Positions 1-10,652 of a stretch of 61,364 bases of DNA are shown here, one piece after another (the stretch's first letter is position 1; every line of letters begins with the position of its first letter). The DNA is from Crocinitomicaceae bacterium (lineage in GTDB: Bacteria > Bacteroidota > Bacteroidia > Flavobacteriales_G > Salibacteraceae): NCBI GenBank assembly GCA_002713215.1, contig PAVO01000016.1, positions 1-61,364 on the forward strand, read 5' to 3'. The notes below the pieces were generated by a model. The model saw nothing but the letters and a program-made list of their open reading frames with translations. It searched no databases and was not told the DNA's origin. Position numbers and translations under genes: made by a program.

Positions 1-3000
1 CCGGTTCCTTTAACTTCGTCGTCTTGTTCTTGTCCTTGGAAGCCATATCGATATTCTCCAGGGTTTGCGGATCTTCCGGGTAATTTCATACCGAAGGGAT
101 AATAGTCACTCCAGGAAAGGACCTGGGCTGTAAAATCCGTAACAGGATCCTGGTTGGTAGCATTGGGGGCTACGGCCAATCGTTTGTCCGATAATACTGT
201 ACGTACGTTACCCAAATGATCGTTTATTTCATATTGTTTGTTGCCCACGGTTCTATTTGCCACCGCACCATTAATTTCAATGGTACGTTTGGTATAGGGT
301 TGTAAAGGTAGTCCATAATTTGGAACTCCCGTACCCATGTTTATTAAATTTCTGGAAATGGAAGTAACCACCCCGGTCAGGTCACCCGAAAATTCGTCAA
401 TGGTAAACCCGCTGGCAACGGAACAGGCAGAAGGGTAGAGCCAATCGGCCGTACTGGCTACCAGGTGGGTATTGGGATCCAGCGGTATGTCGTTGCTCCC
501 CAAACTGCTGAGGTAGGTATAGCCCTTCCAGTTTACATACATACGTCCGTTAGCACCCCGTCGTACGGTTGCCTCGGGTTTTTCCATGGAATAGGAATGT
601 ACGGTTTCTATGGTACCGTCTGCCAGTTTCAATCGTTTTAGGTCTACCGAACTAAAGCTGGTGGAAGTTACCGTAGTGGTGGTAGGCAATACGGCCTGGT
701 CGTAGGCCATGGGTGCCTGCTTTTGCAGGTAGTAAATATAATCACCGCTCGGGTCGTAATCGATGCTTATAATCCTTCGGGCCAGTTCATTCCTTAGGGT
801 ATGCCCATTGGGGTAGACCCTGCTCGATTGCGCCGTAAAGCGGTAGGTCGAAGTAATTAGCTCATCACTTATGGCATAACGTGTTTTAAAGGTTAAATCG
901 CCATTGGTGGTATTTATGCTATAGGTTTCAATTACGTGCTTGGGCGTACAGGTATTGGGGTCGTAGTAGGCAATGCTTAATTCGTCTCCATTGGGTGAAA
1001 TTTGCATTTCGCTTACATCGAATACTCCCCCTTCCTGCGGGAATTTAAGTTTTAGCGATCGGTAGTTGGGATCGATATTGGCAAAGTTGAGCCCTGTTTT
1101 TTCACCTACAGCCGCATAGCCATGGGTGGCAGTAATGTCAGGGTATACTTCGTCGCATTTTTCACCCATAGCTACGCTGGTTACCGAGGATTGATCAAGT
1201 CCAATGCCGTGTTTAACGTTGTATTTTTTTATGCTCAATCCAAATTTTTCGTTTGCGGCTATGTATACGTTGTTGGCATCGGGATTGTCCAGGTTGTTAT
1301 AGGCTGCCAGGGCAAATTCACCTACTTCGTTGTCATAAAAATTATTGAACTGCAACCATTGTGCGCCGTGCATAACCGAACAATCGATGTAGGAGTACAG
1401 GTCTCCTTCCACTCCGGTAATGAGGTAGGTATGCTCGGGTGTGGCGGAAGCGGGATCAATGGTTCTTGTGATGATACTTTGAGCCCCGTAACTATTCCAA
1501 ACGCGCCTTTTTACCGGAAGCCCGCCGGCAATACCCAGCGTATTGTAGGTGTTTCCAAATAGGGTGGGATCGTCCCGCTCCATCAGATAGGCACTGGGCC
1601 TGACCCAACCCGATGGTTTATACAAATCGGATAATTCAGACATAAAGAACATCAATCCGCCGGTTTCACTCTCGGCTACCGCTGAAGTTTTATAGGGCCA
1701 AAAATCGCCCCGGTTCCAGTAGATATTTTCCAGGGTAGGGGTGGTAGAACTAAAATTCAGTCGGGCTTCTCCCATTACATGGTCATATGAAACTCCGTTA
1801 ACCACAACCGGGGTGCCCAACTTTTTGGGTTTCATGCTTACAATCCAGTTGTTCAATTCGGTTTTTATAATTTCTATTTCAAAGGGTTCTTCTTCTTCTA
1901 CTGTACTTTGATGGTTGAGCACCACATCACCCTCCTGGCTGGTTAGTAGCAGGTTGGGTTGGTACATACCCAATCGTGAAGACCCGTAGAGCGGTATGTT
2001 GGTTTGTTTTAAGTAGGATTGGTCGGCCTGCCCATCGTAGGTTCGGCTATAAATCGACAGTATGTTTCCCTGTGCATCACGGGTGTAGTACGATACTTCT
2101 ACCGTATTGCAGTTGGTACCACCAGGACAGAAGCTTACCTTTTTGTAGGTTCGGTTTCCGCCGGCATCATATTCAAACTCGATAATGGTTTCGTCGGAGT
2201 TCGTAGCATCCTTACGGGTTACTTTCGAAACCTTGTTGGCGCTGTTCCATTCTATGTCCAGCCCTTCAGCATCGTCTTCGATTAAATTACCAATGTCGTC
2301 GTAATCATAGTTACCAGCACTTTGGCCGTCAATATCATACGTGGCGTACGTAGCCGATAGTGTTTCAGCTACATGATCCAATTGGTTGTTTGCAAGTGGA
2401 TAATCGTAGGTCAGTTCATCGAACAAGGTTGAAGAACCATCATACCTACGCAAAGTTTTAATGTTACCATTGCCATCGTAGGTATATTCGCTTCTAAAGA
2501 GGTCATTACCTCCGGTCCATGCAGAAGAGATGTATTCCTGCATGTTCGATTTTTTAATGCGATTGATCTGGTCGTATTTGTACAATCCGTATCTAAGTCC
2601 CATGGTTTTGGTTGCATTGGTTTGGCCGTCGCGCGAATTGACCATCCAGGTAGCTATATTTCCATTATACAACGAGTAGAGTTGTGGGCTGGTCATGGTA
2701 CCCAGCGGATCAAATCCTGAACCTGATCCAATGGAAGTGCCTGATCGGGTATAATCGTTTTGGTAGTATCCCAGTTCCATCGCAAATTCGTCTTCTACCA
2801 CGCTGTTGTGTAGGTCTAAATCGCTGGTCAGCGGGGTACCGGTGGTGGTACTGCAACTTACTGCTGCAAAACCTGAAGTAATGGTTACATCCGATGGAAA
2901 TAACAACAACAACCTCTTTTTGTTTCCCGGCGAAGGAAGAGCCCTGATACTATGATTGCCGGCCGAATATTCGTTATTTACGGCTTTCGACATTTCATAT

Positions 3001-6000
3001 ACCATTTCTTCCAGGGTTGTATAATCGGCCTGGGTAAAAGTGGCGCTTCCCAATACATTTACACTTCCGGCAGTTAACGAACTTACACCTCCGTAGTCCA
3101 CTGCATCTTCAAATTCAACCCATCCGCGATATCCACCGTCTATGCCCGGGTCTTTGGTTCCATCAGCTACCAGTTCTACCTGATTAATCGATTTGAGGTA
3201 ACCTTCGAGCGTATATACGTAGTCGAGGCCCTGTACCAAATCCTGCCCCATTTCGTTTCTGGCCAGCGGGCCGTGCAGGTAATAATCGTAGGCTGCATCT
3301 TTGTCCCAGATAATGCCATCGCGACTGGTATATACTCCTGTTATTCGATTGTCTTCGTCGTATTCGTATTGATGAATAAACTGCTCGCTGGTTTGTCGGT
3401 TGTAATATACTTTAAGTACGTTTCCGCTGTACAGGTCGTATTCGTATTCCACCGTTTTCTGCCCAATTTCCGGAATGTCCTGAATCAACCAGTTAACGTT
3501 TCCATGAGGGTCGTAGCTGTAGTAGGTACTGATATCCCCCAGGCTGCTCTTGGATTCTGACACCACATAGCTCACCCGGTTTCTTAGGTTGCTTTGTGTT
3601 TTGCCCAGGTAGTTTACCGGTGCCAAATCGCTATAAACAGTTTGGTTTACTTCCGATACACTGTTTACCCGATTCATTAACGTACCATAAGAATAAGGGA
3701 ATTCCATATTGGTCCAGGCATCTTCAATAATTTCTTCTTTGTAAGTACCGTTGGTATATTCCAACTCGCCCACTTCTACTATTCTTCCCAGGTTGTCGTA
3801 CTTGGAGTAAGACATTTTTAGAACACTTGCCTGCTTGTCATTTTGGCTCAGTACCAATTGCCCCAACTGGTTGTACCAAAACTCGGTTTCTCCACCATCA
3901 GGAGTACTTTGTTTTACCAGTTGTTTAATGCTGTTGTACGTATAGTTGGTTGGCATTCCGTGATTGGGATCGGTATATTTAGTTGGGTCTCCGGCGCGAT
4001 GCAGTTTAACATTGGTAAGGTCGGTGCCGGAAAGTGTATTTACTTCTGCCGGAGGAACAGTTTGTATAAGGTTTCCTGCCCGGTCGTAGTAGTAAAGGGT
4101 ATAATGTCCGTAAGACAATTCATAGGTAGCGGTCAGCTTATCCGACACGTTATCCAGGCACTGTTGGTTGTAGGCTTTCTTCAACTCCCTCATTTTTTTA
4201 GCCAGGCAATTGTCTAACCCTCTTTTAATTTGACTGCGGATGTAGCGTTGTTTAAGTTCTTCGCAGGGTACTTTTTTGGGCGAAGGAAGGTCCTTGTCCC
4301 TGGGTATTTGGTGATGGGGGTTCTCCCAGGTCAGGCAAAAAGCGCAATTGGCCAACCCATCATTAAAATCAGTACCCGCCCCGGAATGGTTGTACTCGGT
4401 ACAATAGTTTTGAATAGCAACCCCATTCATAAAATTGTTGAGCTCGTTGCCCGTTACGGAACTATAGTTGTTGCTAAAGTTCCAGGTAGGTAGAGGAACA
4501 AGGCTAATGTCCCGCAGTTCAGCAGCGTTAACTAACGAAACCTGATTGTTGTGACCGGGGTCGTAGTTGTCGCGATAGAAGCCCAGGTGGTTTATCGAGG
4601 CATTGCTTACGTCGTCGAGGTAGGTAAAAATGTAATCGTTGTTGAAGTTGGCCATAAAGGAAGTTCGGTTACTTATATCAAAGCTTAAATCGCTTCCAAA
4701 GATGGGGAGTGATGCACCACCGCTGTTGGTAATAAAGTATTCTGAAATAATATTTCCGGGAGCACCCATACATTCTTTTCCATGGGTAATGGCCAGTCCC
4801 ATTTTAAGTGCATGAACGTCTTTGTTCCCACTTGGGTCTTCACTCCCTGCAATGCTTACAAAGGCAGTTATGGAAACCCCATTGATAAAATACTCCCGCG
4901 TTGTTTCGTAGTAATCGTTGGAGGTGTAGTTAGCAAAGGTAAACTGAGGATTGGTAACCACCTGCCGGTTATACAACAGGGTAGTGAGCGACTTCTTGTA
5001 AAACGACTCCAAACTGGATAAAAACCGGCTTTTTTCCTCGGGAAGTGTAAAGTTGATTCCCCCTGCATTTGACCAGGTCATTTCTTTGTATTCCGGTATA
5101 CGACAATTGGTGGTTAGCGATGAAGGGGCCTCCTCAACACAACCTAAATCGATAAGGGATGTATTGCTGCATGCCGTTAGTGCTAAATTGGTGGGAGAGG
5201 TAGCCATTAGAGTTCCACTGGCTTCCAGCCTGAAATCATCGAAAATAATACCGGGTTTGTTTTTAAGGTAAAGGGCTACTACGGCTGGTGACGATGTTCC
5301 GGAAGTAAGTTCAGCGGTAACGTCAGGATAGGTGGAAACGGCATTAATGGCATCGACCAATGCGTTTGCAGTTTCTATTTCATCCAAAACACCCGCATCG
5401 TCACTGGTCCAAAACACCGGACCATTGGTGAGGTAGAAAGTATTGAACAACACAGAATTGTCTAGTTCACCTCCTTCAATATTAAGGTATTCTCCGGTTG
5501 CCCCTCCTGAGGCAATGGAAATGCTGGCGGTTGCAATGGCGTCACTTGTACATACATTGGAGCTATTTACATGCGTTCCTGAAAGGCAGGTTGTAGGAAT
5601 AAGTTCTGCATGGAAATTGTGGTTAATGTCAAAGCTAAATTCTACCAAATCGGTTTCGAGTACATAGGGCATCGCTCTATTGGTAGAAAGCAGGTTGCAA
5701 CCTGTAGTGGTGCCATTGGCAATGCTGGGTGAAAAAGCCCAATGAACCGGGCTGGTTGAGCTGGTGGCATTGCAATCGAAGGTGACGCTAATTTCTTTGA
5801 TCACATCCTGGTTTTTATCTCGGGTTGCTCCATTGGTACCATTGATTTGCCAGATTACCCGGGTGGTTACGTCAATTTCCTGGAAGTAGGTAGGTTTGCC
5901 ATTAACATGCTTTGTTGGTACGTTAAAGGTTTTAATGGTTTCATTTATCATGTACTTATTCGCACCAGGGTATTCCGATGAAGGGAAGTACATGGTACTG

Positions 6001-9000
6001 CTCGAATAGGGGACAAGGTTGTTCACCAACGGCCGATCGACCAAATCGAAGTTGAGGGTTTTATAAATGTGGTCTACAATGAGCTTTTCGGTTCTCACCA
6101 ACGAAACTACTTCTTCATATATGGGGTAGTCCTGGTGCAGCTGGGTGCTAAAGGGAACAACCTTTGCGCTGTATTGCAGGGCTTTTACGAAATTGTCCTG
6201 TTCTTTTTCCACCGCTGTTTTTACGTCTGAATCAATCATAATGTCCTGCCAGCAATAAAAAGTTTTGCTGTACAAGGTGGAAGCCAGGAGTTTGTTTTTA
6301 GTAAGGGGGGTAGTTCCTGTGGAACAGGTTGGATTCCCGGTTATATCCCATTCGGTAAGCATGGTAATAACTGGTAATTGACACATTTCTATACATTCAC
6401 CCACCATTTGGTCCAGAAAACACTCCTTGGAGGTAGTTACTGTCTGATCTCCATAAACATCACCCAAACCGGGAATATCGTCAAAATCTTCCCAATTGGG
6501 GTCACTTATAGCATATACATTGTTCAGGGCATTGTATTCGCGTATATATTCGTCAATGGCCAGTTGAAACTGCAGGCGCTTTTCGGCACAATTGGCTACA
6601 CAAAAGTCGATACCTTCTTCCAATGAATTGTTCGAACTTCCCAGGCTAAAAGTTAGCGTTGGATTGGCCACTGCTTTATCCACTCCTTCCTCCGATTCAG
6701 TAAGGCAATGGCAAAATTTTTCTGCTATGAATGCTCTACCTTCATCGGTAGTTAAACCAGGAGGTACATAGGAATTTATTTGACCACCTCTTTCGTACTG
6801 GTATTGTTCGAAACACTTCATACGTCCCAGCATTTTTTGTTTATCGGTTGCAGAAATTCCAGAAGGAAAAACGTAGTAACCGTTAAGATCCACTTTGGGA
6901 ATTTGAACTCCTACCGCAATGGAAGGAGAGTGTGGGTTATTGGCATGATTGTAATTGGTAAGTTGAGACTCATCGTATACCAAATAGTACTTGGGGCTTC
7001 CGGTTCGGTTAATGGCATTTTGTTCTTCTGTAGAAGCTGCAGCCAGGCTGAGCACATCGGTATAACGGACAATATCTACCTGTTCGGTACAAGGCTCGGG
7101 AGTATAACCAATGCACTCGAGAATGTTGGCAAGCAAATCAAATTCTTCATCCATTTTAAAATCATTGGCACCAGCAGTAAAATTTCCCTGGGTATTGTTC
7201 AATATTTTTTGGTAGCGGGCCTGGTTTTGTTGCAGCATTCTTTCATAGTACAAAAAGCAATATTTCACCCGGTTCGAGCTGATATTGAGGGTACAAATGA
7301 GGTGAGTAAGCAGTTCCTTCAAATAAACTTTGGCTTGTGTCTCATTGGCATCGGTAAAGTCGATTATGGATCCACCACTTGGAGATGGTTTAGGGGTACC
7401 GCTGTTTTCAAAATATTCAGAGGTTCTTGAAATTTTTGAATCGATAAATGTTTTGTAATCGGCATCCATCTCTTCCTCTAGCAAAATGTAGTGGCAAAAA
7501 TCGGTAAGTGCATCAATATCAGCGGTGGGTATAGGGCAGGTTAAATCGGGTTCAGGGTCGCATTTAATTCCGTTTTCGTCTATAGTTAATTCGCCGCAAC
7601 AGTTATCGTCTTTTTTCCAATAATTTTCTCGCCTGTCCTTTAAATGTTCAACATAAGTATCGTAGTACAAATCTCCGTTTCCATCTTTTACGCGGTTGAG
7701 TTTTAGGCTGCGTTCTACGATATAGGTCCCATCTTGCAGGTAAACTTTTCCTGAGGTCACCAGGTTATTTAAGTGACCCGATGTGCTGGAATAGGATGTC
7801 CCGTCTATGTTGTATAACCCGCAGGTGTTAGACGAACTTGCACCTACAATGGCAGCTATGTCTGCATAAGCCGAATTTTGATCTCCACAGTTGAATACGC
7901 TTTTTGGTTTTAATTCACATTTCCAAATAATATTGCGGTTAGGGTCGTTTGGGAATTCATTGCTTCTGATCGAAATTTCCAATTCGTAATCGCATTCCCA
8001 GCATATATCATCACTGGTTGGCGAAGGGTTGGGGTTACAATCCAATTGAAAATCACCTAGGGTTATGGTGTAGTCAATTTCAGTTTCCATTACATTTTCT
8101 GTAAAGGAAAGAACTCCGGGTTTTCCGGTAGCCAACAGGCGCATGGAGCTGCTGCTTATTCCCTGACTATAATCTTTAAGCGGTTTGTCCAGTTCTTTGG
8201 TAACACTAAACGGTTGAATGGTGCCCAGGCTTTCCATGTTAGGAAGTTGGACCGCCTGGTCAATTGAAGTGGCCAGCACTTTCCCCGAATTGGAATAGTA
8301 GGTAACCACCAGAACGCCGTTGGGGTCTTTGGTAAGCGTTTTGTGGCAGTGCTGATGCAATGGAGCTTCGCTACCAAAGATCCGATCCAGTTCTTCCTGT
8401 GTGACATCACCGTACAGGTAAATGGTGTTTCTGTTGGAGGAAGCAAAAGAAAAGGATGCCAGTTTAAATGTAGAGCCAACACCAGCCTGAATAAAGGGTC
8501 GGCCACCGGGTCCGCTTTCCACTAAAGTACGGGTGTAGGGGACCCCGCCGGATGTAGGCAGGTATTTATCGTAATAGGTGCCGGGCATATTGGTATACGT
8601 ACCGGAATAGTATCCTTCCACGCTGCTTTTTTCCGATTTGGTAGCCGAGGGAGTATAAATTTTACTATCAGCATCAAAGTCACTGGCAGAATATTCTACA
8701 GCAGTGGCATCGTTGTTTCGAAACAAAGAGTTGTTGTAACCGAAAGCCCTGCTGTTATTTGGAGCCGGAAGAGAATTCAGGGTGTTTCGGCCCGTATAAT
8801 CGTATACCCGCTGGGTTCCAATTACTTCTCCGGAGCTTTGAATTTTTGTTTGCGATTGTTTTACCTGACCAAGACCATTAGCATAAGTAATGGTTTCGTG
8901 CAATTTTTGGCCCTGACTAAAAACCCGGTTGTAAATCCAGTTGGTTTGCGATTCGGCTTGTTCAATATAAAATACATAACCCGATCTGGTCAAATTACTT

Positions 9001-9953
9001 GAATTTAACAGGTAATTTGAGTTGTCCGGTGTAAGGCTTACGGAAGTATGTACATTGGACATGGTTGGGGAAGTGAAGAAGCCGCTGGTTTTATTGGGAG
9101 TGGTCCATTCACCATAATTAAGTGGGTTTTTTCTACCACCTTCAAAGTAATCGCCAACGGGTCGTACCCTCCATATATAAAATCCGGTTCCCTCGTAGAT
9201 GGGATAGTCGAACGACCGGTTGCCATCATCAATATTAATGGTAAGGGCATTGTTCCAGTTAAATGCATCGACCGAAGCGTCTTCGTTGGCTTCTATTTTC
9301 AATACTTGTAAATCGTAGTGGTTAAACTCTACATCTGCAGGTAGCGTCCAGGAAAGGTTTACGGTTCTGTATTTTGTGCTCAACGGATCTTTAGCACCTG
9401 ACGTACCCGATGTAACAAAAATTGAGTTCGCAGGACTTGTAGCTGTTTGAGTGGCATATTTAGAAGTGCTCACATCGTTTATAGATAACCGAGCTACTGC
9501 TTCCGCCAAATAACCATAGGTTCCGGTGACCGTGATTACCGGGTTGGTAATTTTAATGGAAGTGAGTTGACTTCCTGGATAGTGTGCAGTAGAATATTCG
9601 AGAAGGGCCGTAGCCTCTGCATTGTCTTCTGCTGTAGAACTCCCGTTCAATTCGAGTTCAATGGGAAATGATTTAACATTTGTTCCTCTTATAAATTGTA
9701 CATCGGCAACCAATTTAAAAGACCAGTCTAATCCACCCAATACATAGGGGTCTCCCATATCGAGTTTAATCTCAAGTTTAGGGGTTACTTCTTTTACCTG
9801 AGCGGTACCGCTCACCGAAGGAGGTGAAACCGACACCCCAGGTGTTAGTTGACTAACAATTTGGGTTTTACTTATGATGGTTTGAGCAACAGAGTTGTGG
9901 GAAGAGGTAAGCACTCCCGCGATTAGAAATAATATAAATGCTAATTTTTTCAT
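1..9953 (-). CDS. Giant RHS/YD-repeat secreted protein, C-terminus beyond window
   Basis: Open for 3317 codons from the ATG at 9953 to the window edge with no stop, so the gene is 3'-truncated by the window. The N-terminus (MKKLAFILFLIAGVLTSS) is a signal peptide. About residues 30-320 look like fibronectin/beta-sandwich material. Residues 335-365 carry the NGLGQ-type motif common at the start of Bacteroidota RHS proteins. About 640-1920 is a Cys-containing spacer. YD repeats (YDRAGNL, YDNLGR, YEYDEDNR, YDGNGN) run from about 1940 to 2644, ending at RDAQGNILS and LYGSSRLG. About 570 residues with beta-propeller-like strands (ISPNGDEL, DYDPSGDYIY) then intervene before the RHS core motifs NDHLGNVR, DYYPFGM and YRYGFQGQEQDDE. 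In known RHS proteins this core precedes a variable, often toxic tip, which would lie left of position 1. Last visible gene of the nine-gene operon; only 4 nt separate it from the gene upstream. The RHS call is firm; a toxin role is inference. Confidence 0.93.
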   Translation of the reverse strand, partial: MKKLAFILFLIAGVLTSSHNSVAQTIISKTQIVSQLTPGVSVSPPSVSGTAQVKEVTPKLEIKLDMGDPYVLGGLDWSFKLVADVQFIRGTNVKSFPIELELNGSSTAEDNAEATALLEYSTAHYPGSQLTSIKITNPVITVTGTYGYLAEAVARLSINDVSTSKYATQTATSPANSIFVTSGTSGAKDPLSTKYRTVNLSWTLPADVEFNHYDLQVLKIEANEDASVDAFNWNNALTINIDDGNRSFDYPIYEGTGFYIWRVRPVGDYFEGGRKNPLNYGEWTTPNKTSGFFTSPTMSNVHTSVSLTPDNSNYLLNSSNLTRSGYVFYIEQAESQTNWIYNRVFSQGQKLHETITYANGLGQVKQSQTKIQSSGEVIGTQRVYDYTGRNTLNSLPAPNNSRAFGYNNSLFRNNDATAVEYSASDFDADSKIYTPSATKSEKSSVEGYYSGTYTNMPGTYYDKYLPTSGGVPYTRTLVESGPGGRPFIQAGVGSTFKLASFSFASSNRNTIYLYGDVTQEELDRIFGSEAPLHQHCHKTLTKDPNGVLVVTYYSNSGKVLATSIDQAVQLPNMESLGTIQPFSVTKELDKPLKDYSQGISSSSMRLLATGKPGVLSFTENVMETEIDYTITLGDFQLDCNPNPSPTSDDICWECDYELEISIRSNEFPNDPNRNIIWKCELKPKSVFNCGDQNSAYADIAAIVGASSSNTCGLYNIDGTSYSSTSGHLNNLVTSGKVYLQDGTYIVERSLKLNRVKDGNGDLYYDTYVEHLKDRRENYWKKDDNCCGELTIDENGIKCDPEPDLTCPIPTADIDALTDFCHYILLEEEMDADYKTFIDSKISRTSEYFENSGTPKPSPSGGSIIDFTDANETQAKVYLKELLTHLICTLNISSNRVKYCFLYYERMLQQNQARYQKILNNTQGNFTAGANDFKMDEEFDLLANILECIGYTPEPCTEQVDIVRYTDVLSLAAASTEEQNAINRTGSPKYYLVYDESQLTNYNHANNPHSPSIAVGVQIPKVDLNGYYVFPSGISATDKQKMLGRMKCFEQYQYERGGQINSYVPPGLTTDEGRAFIAEKFCHCLTESEEGVDKAVANPTLTFSLGSSNNSLEEGIDFCVANCAEKRLQFQLAIDEYIREYNALNNVYAISDPNWEDFDDIPGLGDVYGDQTVTTSKECFLDQMVGECIEMCQLPVITMLTEWDITGNPTCSTGTTPLTKNKLLASTLYSKTFYCWQDIMIDSDVKTAVEKEQDNFVKALQYSAKVVPFSTQLHQDYPIYEEVVSLVRTEKLIVDHIYKTLNFDLVDRPLVNNLVPYSSSTMYFPSSEYPGANKYMINETIKTFNVPTKHVNGKPTYFQEIDVTTRVIWQINGTNGATRDKNQDVIKEISVTFDCNATSSTSPVHWAFSPSIANGTTTGCNLLSTNRAMPYVLETDLVEFSFDINHNFHAELIPTTCLSGTHVNSSNVCTSDAIATASISIASGGATGEYLNIEGGELDNSVLFNTFYLTNGPVFWTSDDAGVLDEIETANALVDAINAVSTYPDVTAELTSGTSSPAVVALYLKNKPGIIFDDFRLEASGTLMATSPTNLALTACSNTSLIDLGCVEEAPSSLTTNCRIPEYKEMTWSNAGGINFTLPEEKSRFLSSLESFYKKSLTTLLYNRQVVTNPQFTFANYTSNDYYETTREYFINGVSITAFVSIAGSEDPSGNKDVHALKMGLAITHGKECMGAPGNIISEYFITNSGGASLPIFGSDLSFDISNRTSFMANFNNDYIFTYLDDVSNASINHLGFYRDNYDPGHNNQVSLVNAAELRDISLVPLPTWNFSNNYSSVTGNELNNFMNGVAIQNYCTEYNHSGAGTDFNDGLANCAFCLTWENPHHQIPRDKDLPSPKKVPCEELKQRYIRSQIKRGLDNCLAKKMRELKKAYNQQCLDNVSDKLTATYELSYGHYTLYYYDRAGNLIQTVPPAEVNTLSGTDLTNVKLHRAGDPTKYTDPNHGMPTNYTYNSIKQLVKQSTPDGGETEFWYNQLGQLVLSQNDKQASVLKMSYSKYDNLGRIVEVGELEYTNGTYKEEIIEDAWTNMEFPYSYGTLMNRVNSVSEVNQTVYSDLAPVNYLGKTQSNLRNRVSYVVSESKSSLGDISTYYSYDPHGNVNWLIQDIPEIGQKTVEYEYDLYSGNVLKVYYNRQTSEQFIHQYEYDEDNRITGVYTSRDGIIWDKDAAYDYYLHGPLARNEMGQDLVQGLDYVYTLEGYLKSINQVELVADGTKDPGIDGGYRGWVEFEDAVDYGGVSSLTAGSVNVLGSATFTQADYTTLEEMVYEMSKAVNNEYSAGNHSIRALPSPGNKKRLLLLFPSDVTITSGFAAVSCSTTTGTPLTSDLDLHNSVVEDEFAMELGYYQNDYTRSGTSIGSGSGFDPLGTMTSPQLYSLYNGNIATWMVNSRDGQTNATKTMGLRYGLYKYDQINRIKKSNMQEYISSAWTGGNDLFRSEYTYDGNGNIKTLRRYDGSSTLFDELTYDYPLANNQLDHVAETLSATYATYDIDGQSAGNYDYDDIGNLIEDDAEGLDIEWNSANKVSKVTRKDATNSDETIIEFEYDAGGNRTYKKVSFCPGGTNCNTVEVSYYTRDAQGNILSIYSRTYDGQADQSYLKQTNIPLYGSSRLGMYQPNLLLTSQEGDVVLNHQSTVEEEEPFEIEIIKTELNNWIVSMKPKKLGTPVVVNGVSYDHVMGEARLNFSSTTPTLENIYWNRGDFWPYKTSAVAESETGGLMFFMSELSDLYKPSGWVRPSAYLMERDDPTLFGNTYNTLGIAGGLPVKRRVWNSYGAQSIITRTIDPASATPEHTYLITGVEGDLYSYIDCSVMHGAQWLQFNNFYDNEVGEFALAAYNNLDNPDANNVYIAANEKFGLSIKKYNVKHGIGLDQSSVTSVAMGEKCDEVYPDITATHGYAAVGEKTGLNFANIDPNYRSLKLKFPQEGGVFDVSEMQISPNGDELSIAYYDPNTCTPKHVIETYSINTTNGDLTFKTRYAISDELITSTYRFTAQSSRVYPNGHTLRNELARRIISIDYDPSGDYIYYLQKQAPMAYDQAVLPTTTTVTSTSFSSVDLKRLKLADGTIETVHSYSMEKPEATVRRGANGRMYVNWKGYTYLSSLGSNDIPLDPNTHLVASTADWLYPSACSVASGFTIDEFSGDLTGVVTSISRNLINMGTGVPNYGLPLQPYTKRTIEINGAVANRTVGNKQYEINDHLGNVRTVLSDKRLAVAPNATNQDPVTDFTAQVLSWSDYYPFGMKLPGRSANPGEYRYGFQGQEQDDEVKGT

Positions 9954-9957
9954 AAGG

Positions 9958-10647
9958 CTAATGGATATTTATTGAACCTTTAATTTCATAGTTGGAATAG
10001 ATTCCTTTGGTTGATCCGTCTTTATTCATGACCTGGGCCTGAACCCCGCCTTCAAAAGGGTAATTTGCAGGGTTTAAGTTCCAGTTTTTGTAAACCTGAA
10101 AAGTTCTTGTGTAGGAACCTTCATTTCCTTTTTGTACCAATACTTCCTCCAGTAAGGAACTGGCTTTATTAAAGCGAATTTTAACCCAGTTCACACCATT
10201 TCTATTCGGTGTTTTGTAGTTTAAGGTGGCTGTAAAAATAGATGGTGTTTCGTGGTACTTAATATTTAATATGCGGCTTTTGGCAGTATCGACATTTATA
10301 TGATTCGATGTTTTGTTTTCTCTTAACTCGACAAAGTGAATCACCCTACTTTCTTTTACTACGTATGCCATAATTTGGGTGTCGGCCAATACCGTGAAAT
10401 ACAAGCTGTTCATTTTTACTTTATCCCCCTTTTTCTGAACCTTAGTTACCAGGGTATCGCCGGTGCCGTATTGCGACTCTTCGAAGGACAGAATATCAAC
10501 TTCCAGGTTTCCAGTGCTTAATAACTGAGCATTTTTGGAATAAAGCTGTGTAAATTGCTTGTGGTTTTCATCGTCAGTTTGCGAAAATGCGCCTAAGCCA
10601 ATGCCGGTTAACAAAAAGATCAGTAAGTATTTTAAATCAAATTTCAT
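9958..10647 (-). CDS. Secreted protein of unknown function (229 aa)
   Basis: The start ATG at 10647 is followed by a signal peptide (KYLLIFLLTGIGLGAFSQ), so the mature chain of about 205 residues is exported. The rest alternates short beta strands with charged turns and has no motif I recognise. An extended, sheet-rich lipid-carrier or adhesin fold is possible but unsupported. The gene starts 5 nt after the 1106-residue beta-helix gene and ends 4 nt before the giant RHS gene, so it is almost certainly co-transcribed with both. Its fixed position directly before the RHS gene suggests an accessory role in export or display of that protein; this is inference from position only. Confidence 0.85.
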   Translation of the reverse strand: MKFDLKYLLIFLLTGIGLGAFSQTDDENHKQFTQLYSKNAQLLSTGNLEVDILSFEESQYGTGDTLVTKVQKKGDKVKMNSLYFTVLADTQIMAYVVKESRVIHFVELRENKTSNHINVDTAKSRILNIKYHETPSIFTATLNYKTPNRNGVNWVKIRFNKASSLLEEVLVQKGNEGSYTRTFQVYKNWNLNPANYPFEGGVQAQVMNKDGSTKGIYSNYEIKGSINIH

Positions 10648-10652
10648 AGTAC

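Noticed and set aside
1122-9311. Several 60-216 residue frames on both strands inside the RHS gene
   Set aside because: They are antisense or shifted shadows of the continuous minus-strand frame, which carries all family motifs; the shadows show no signal or domain.
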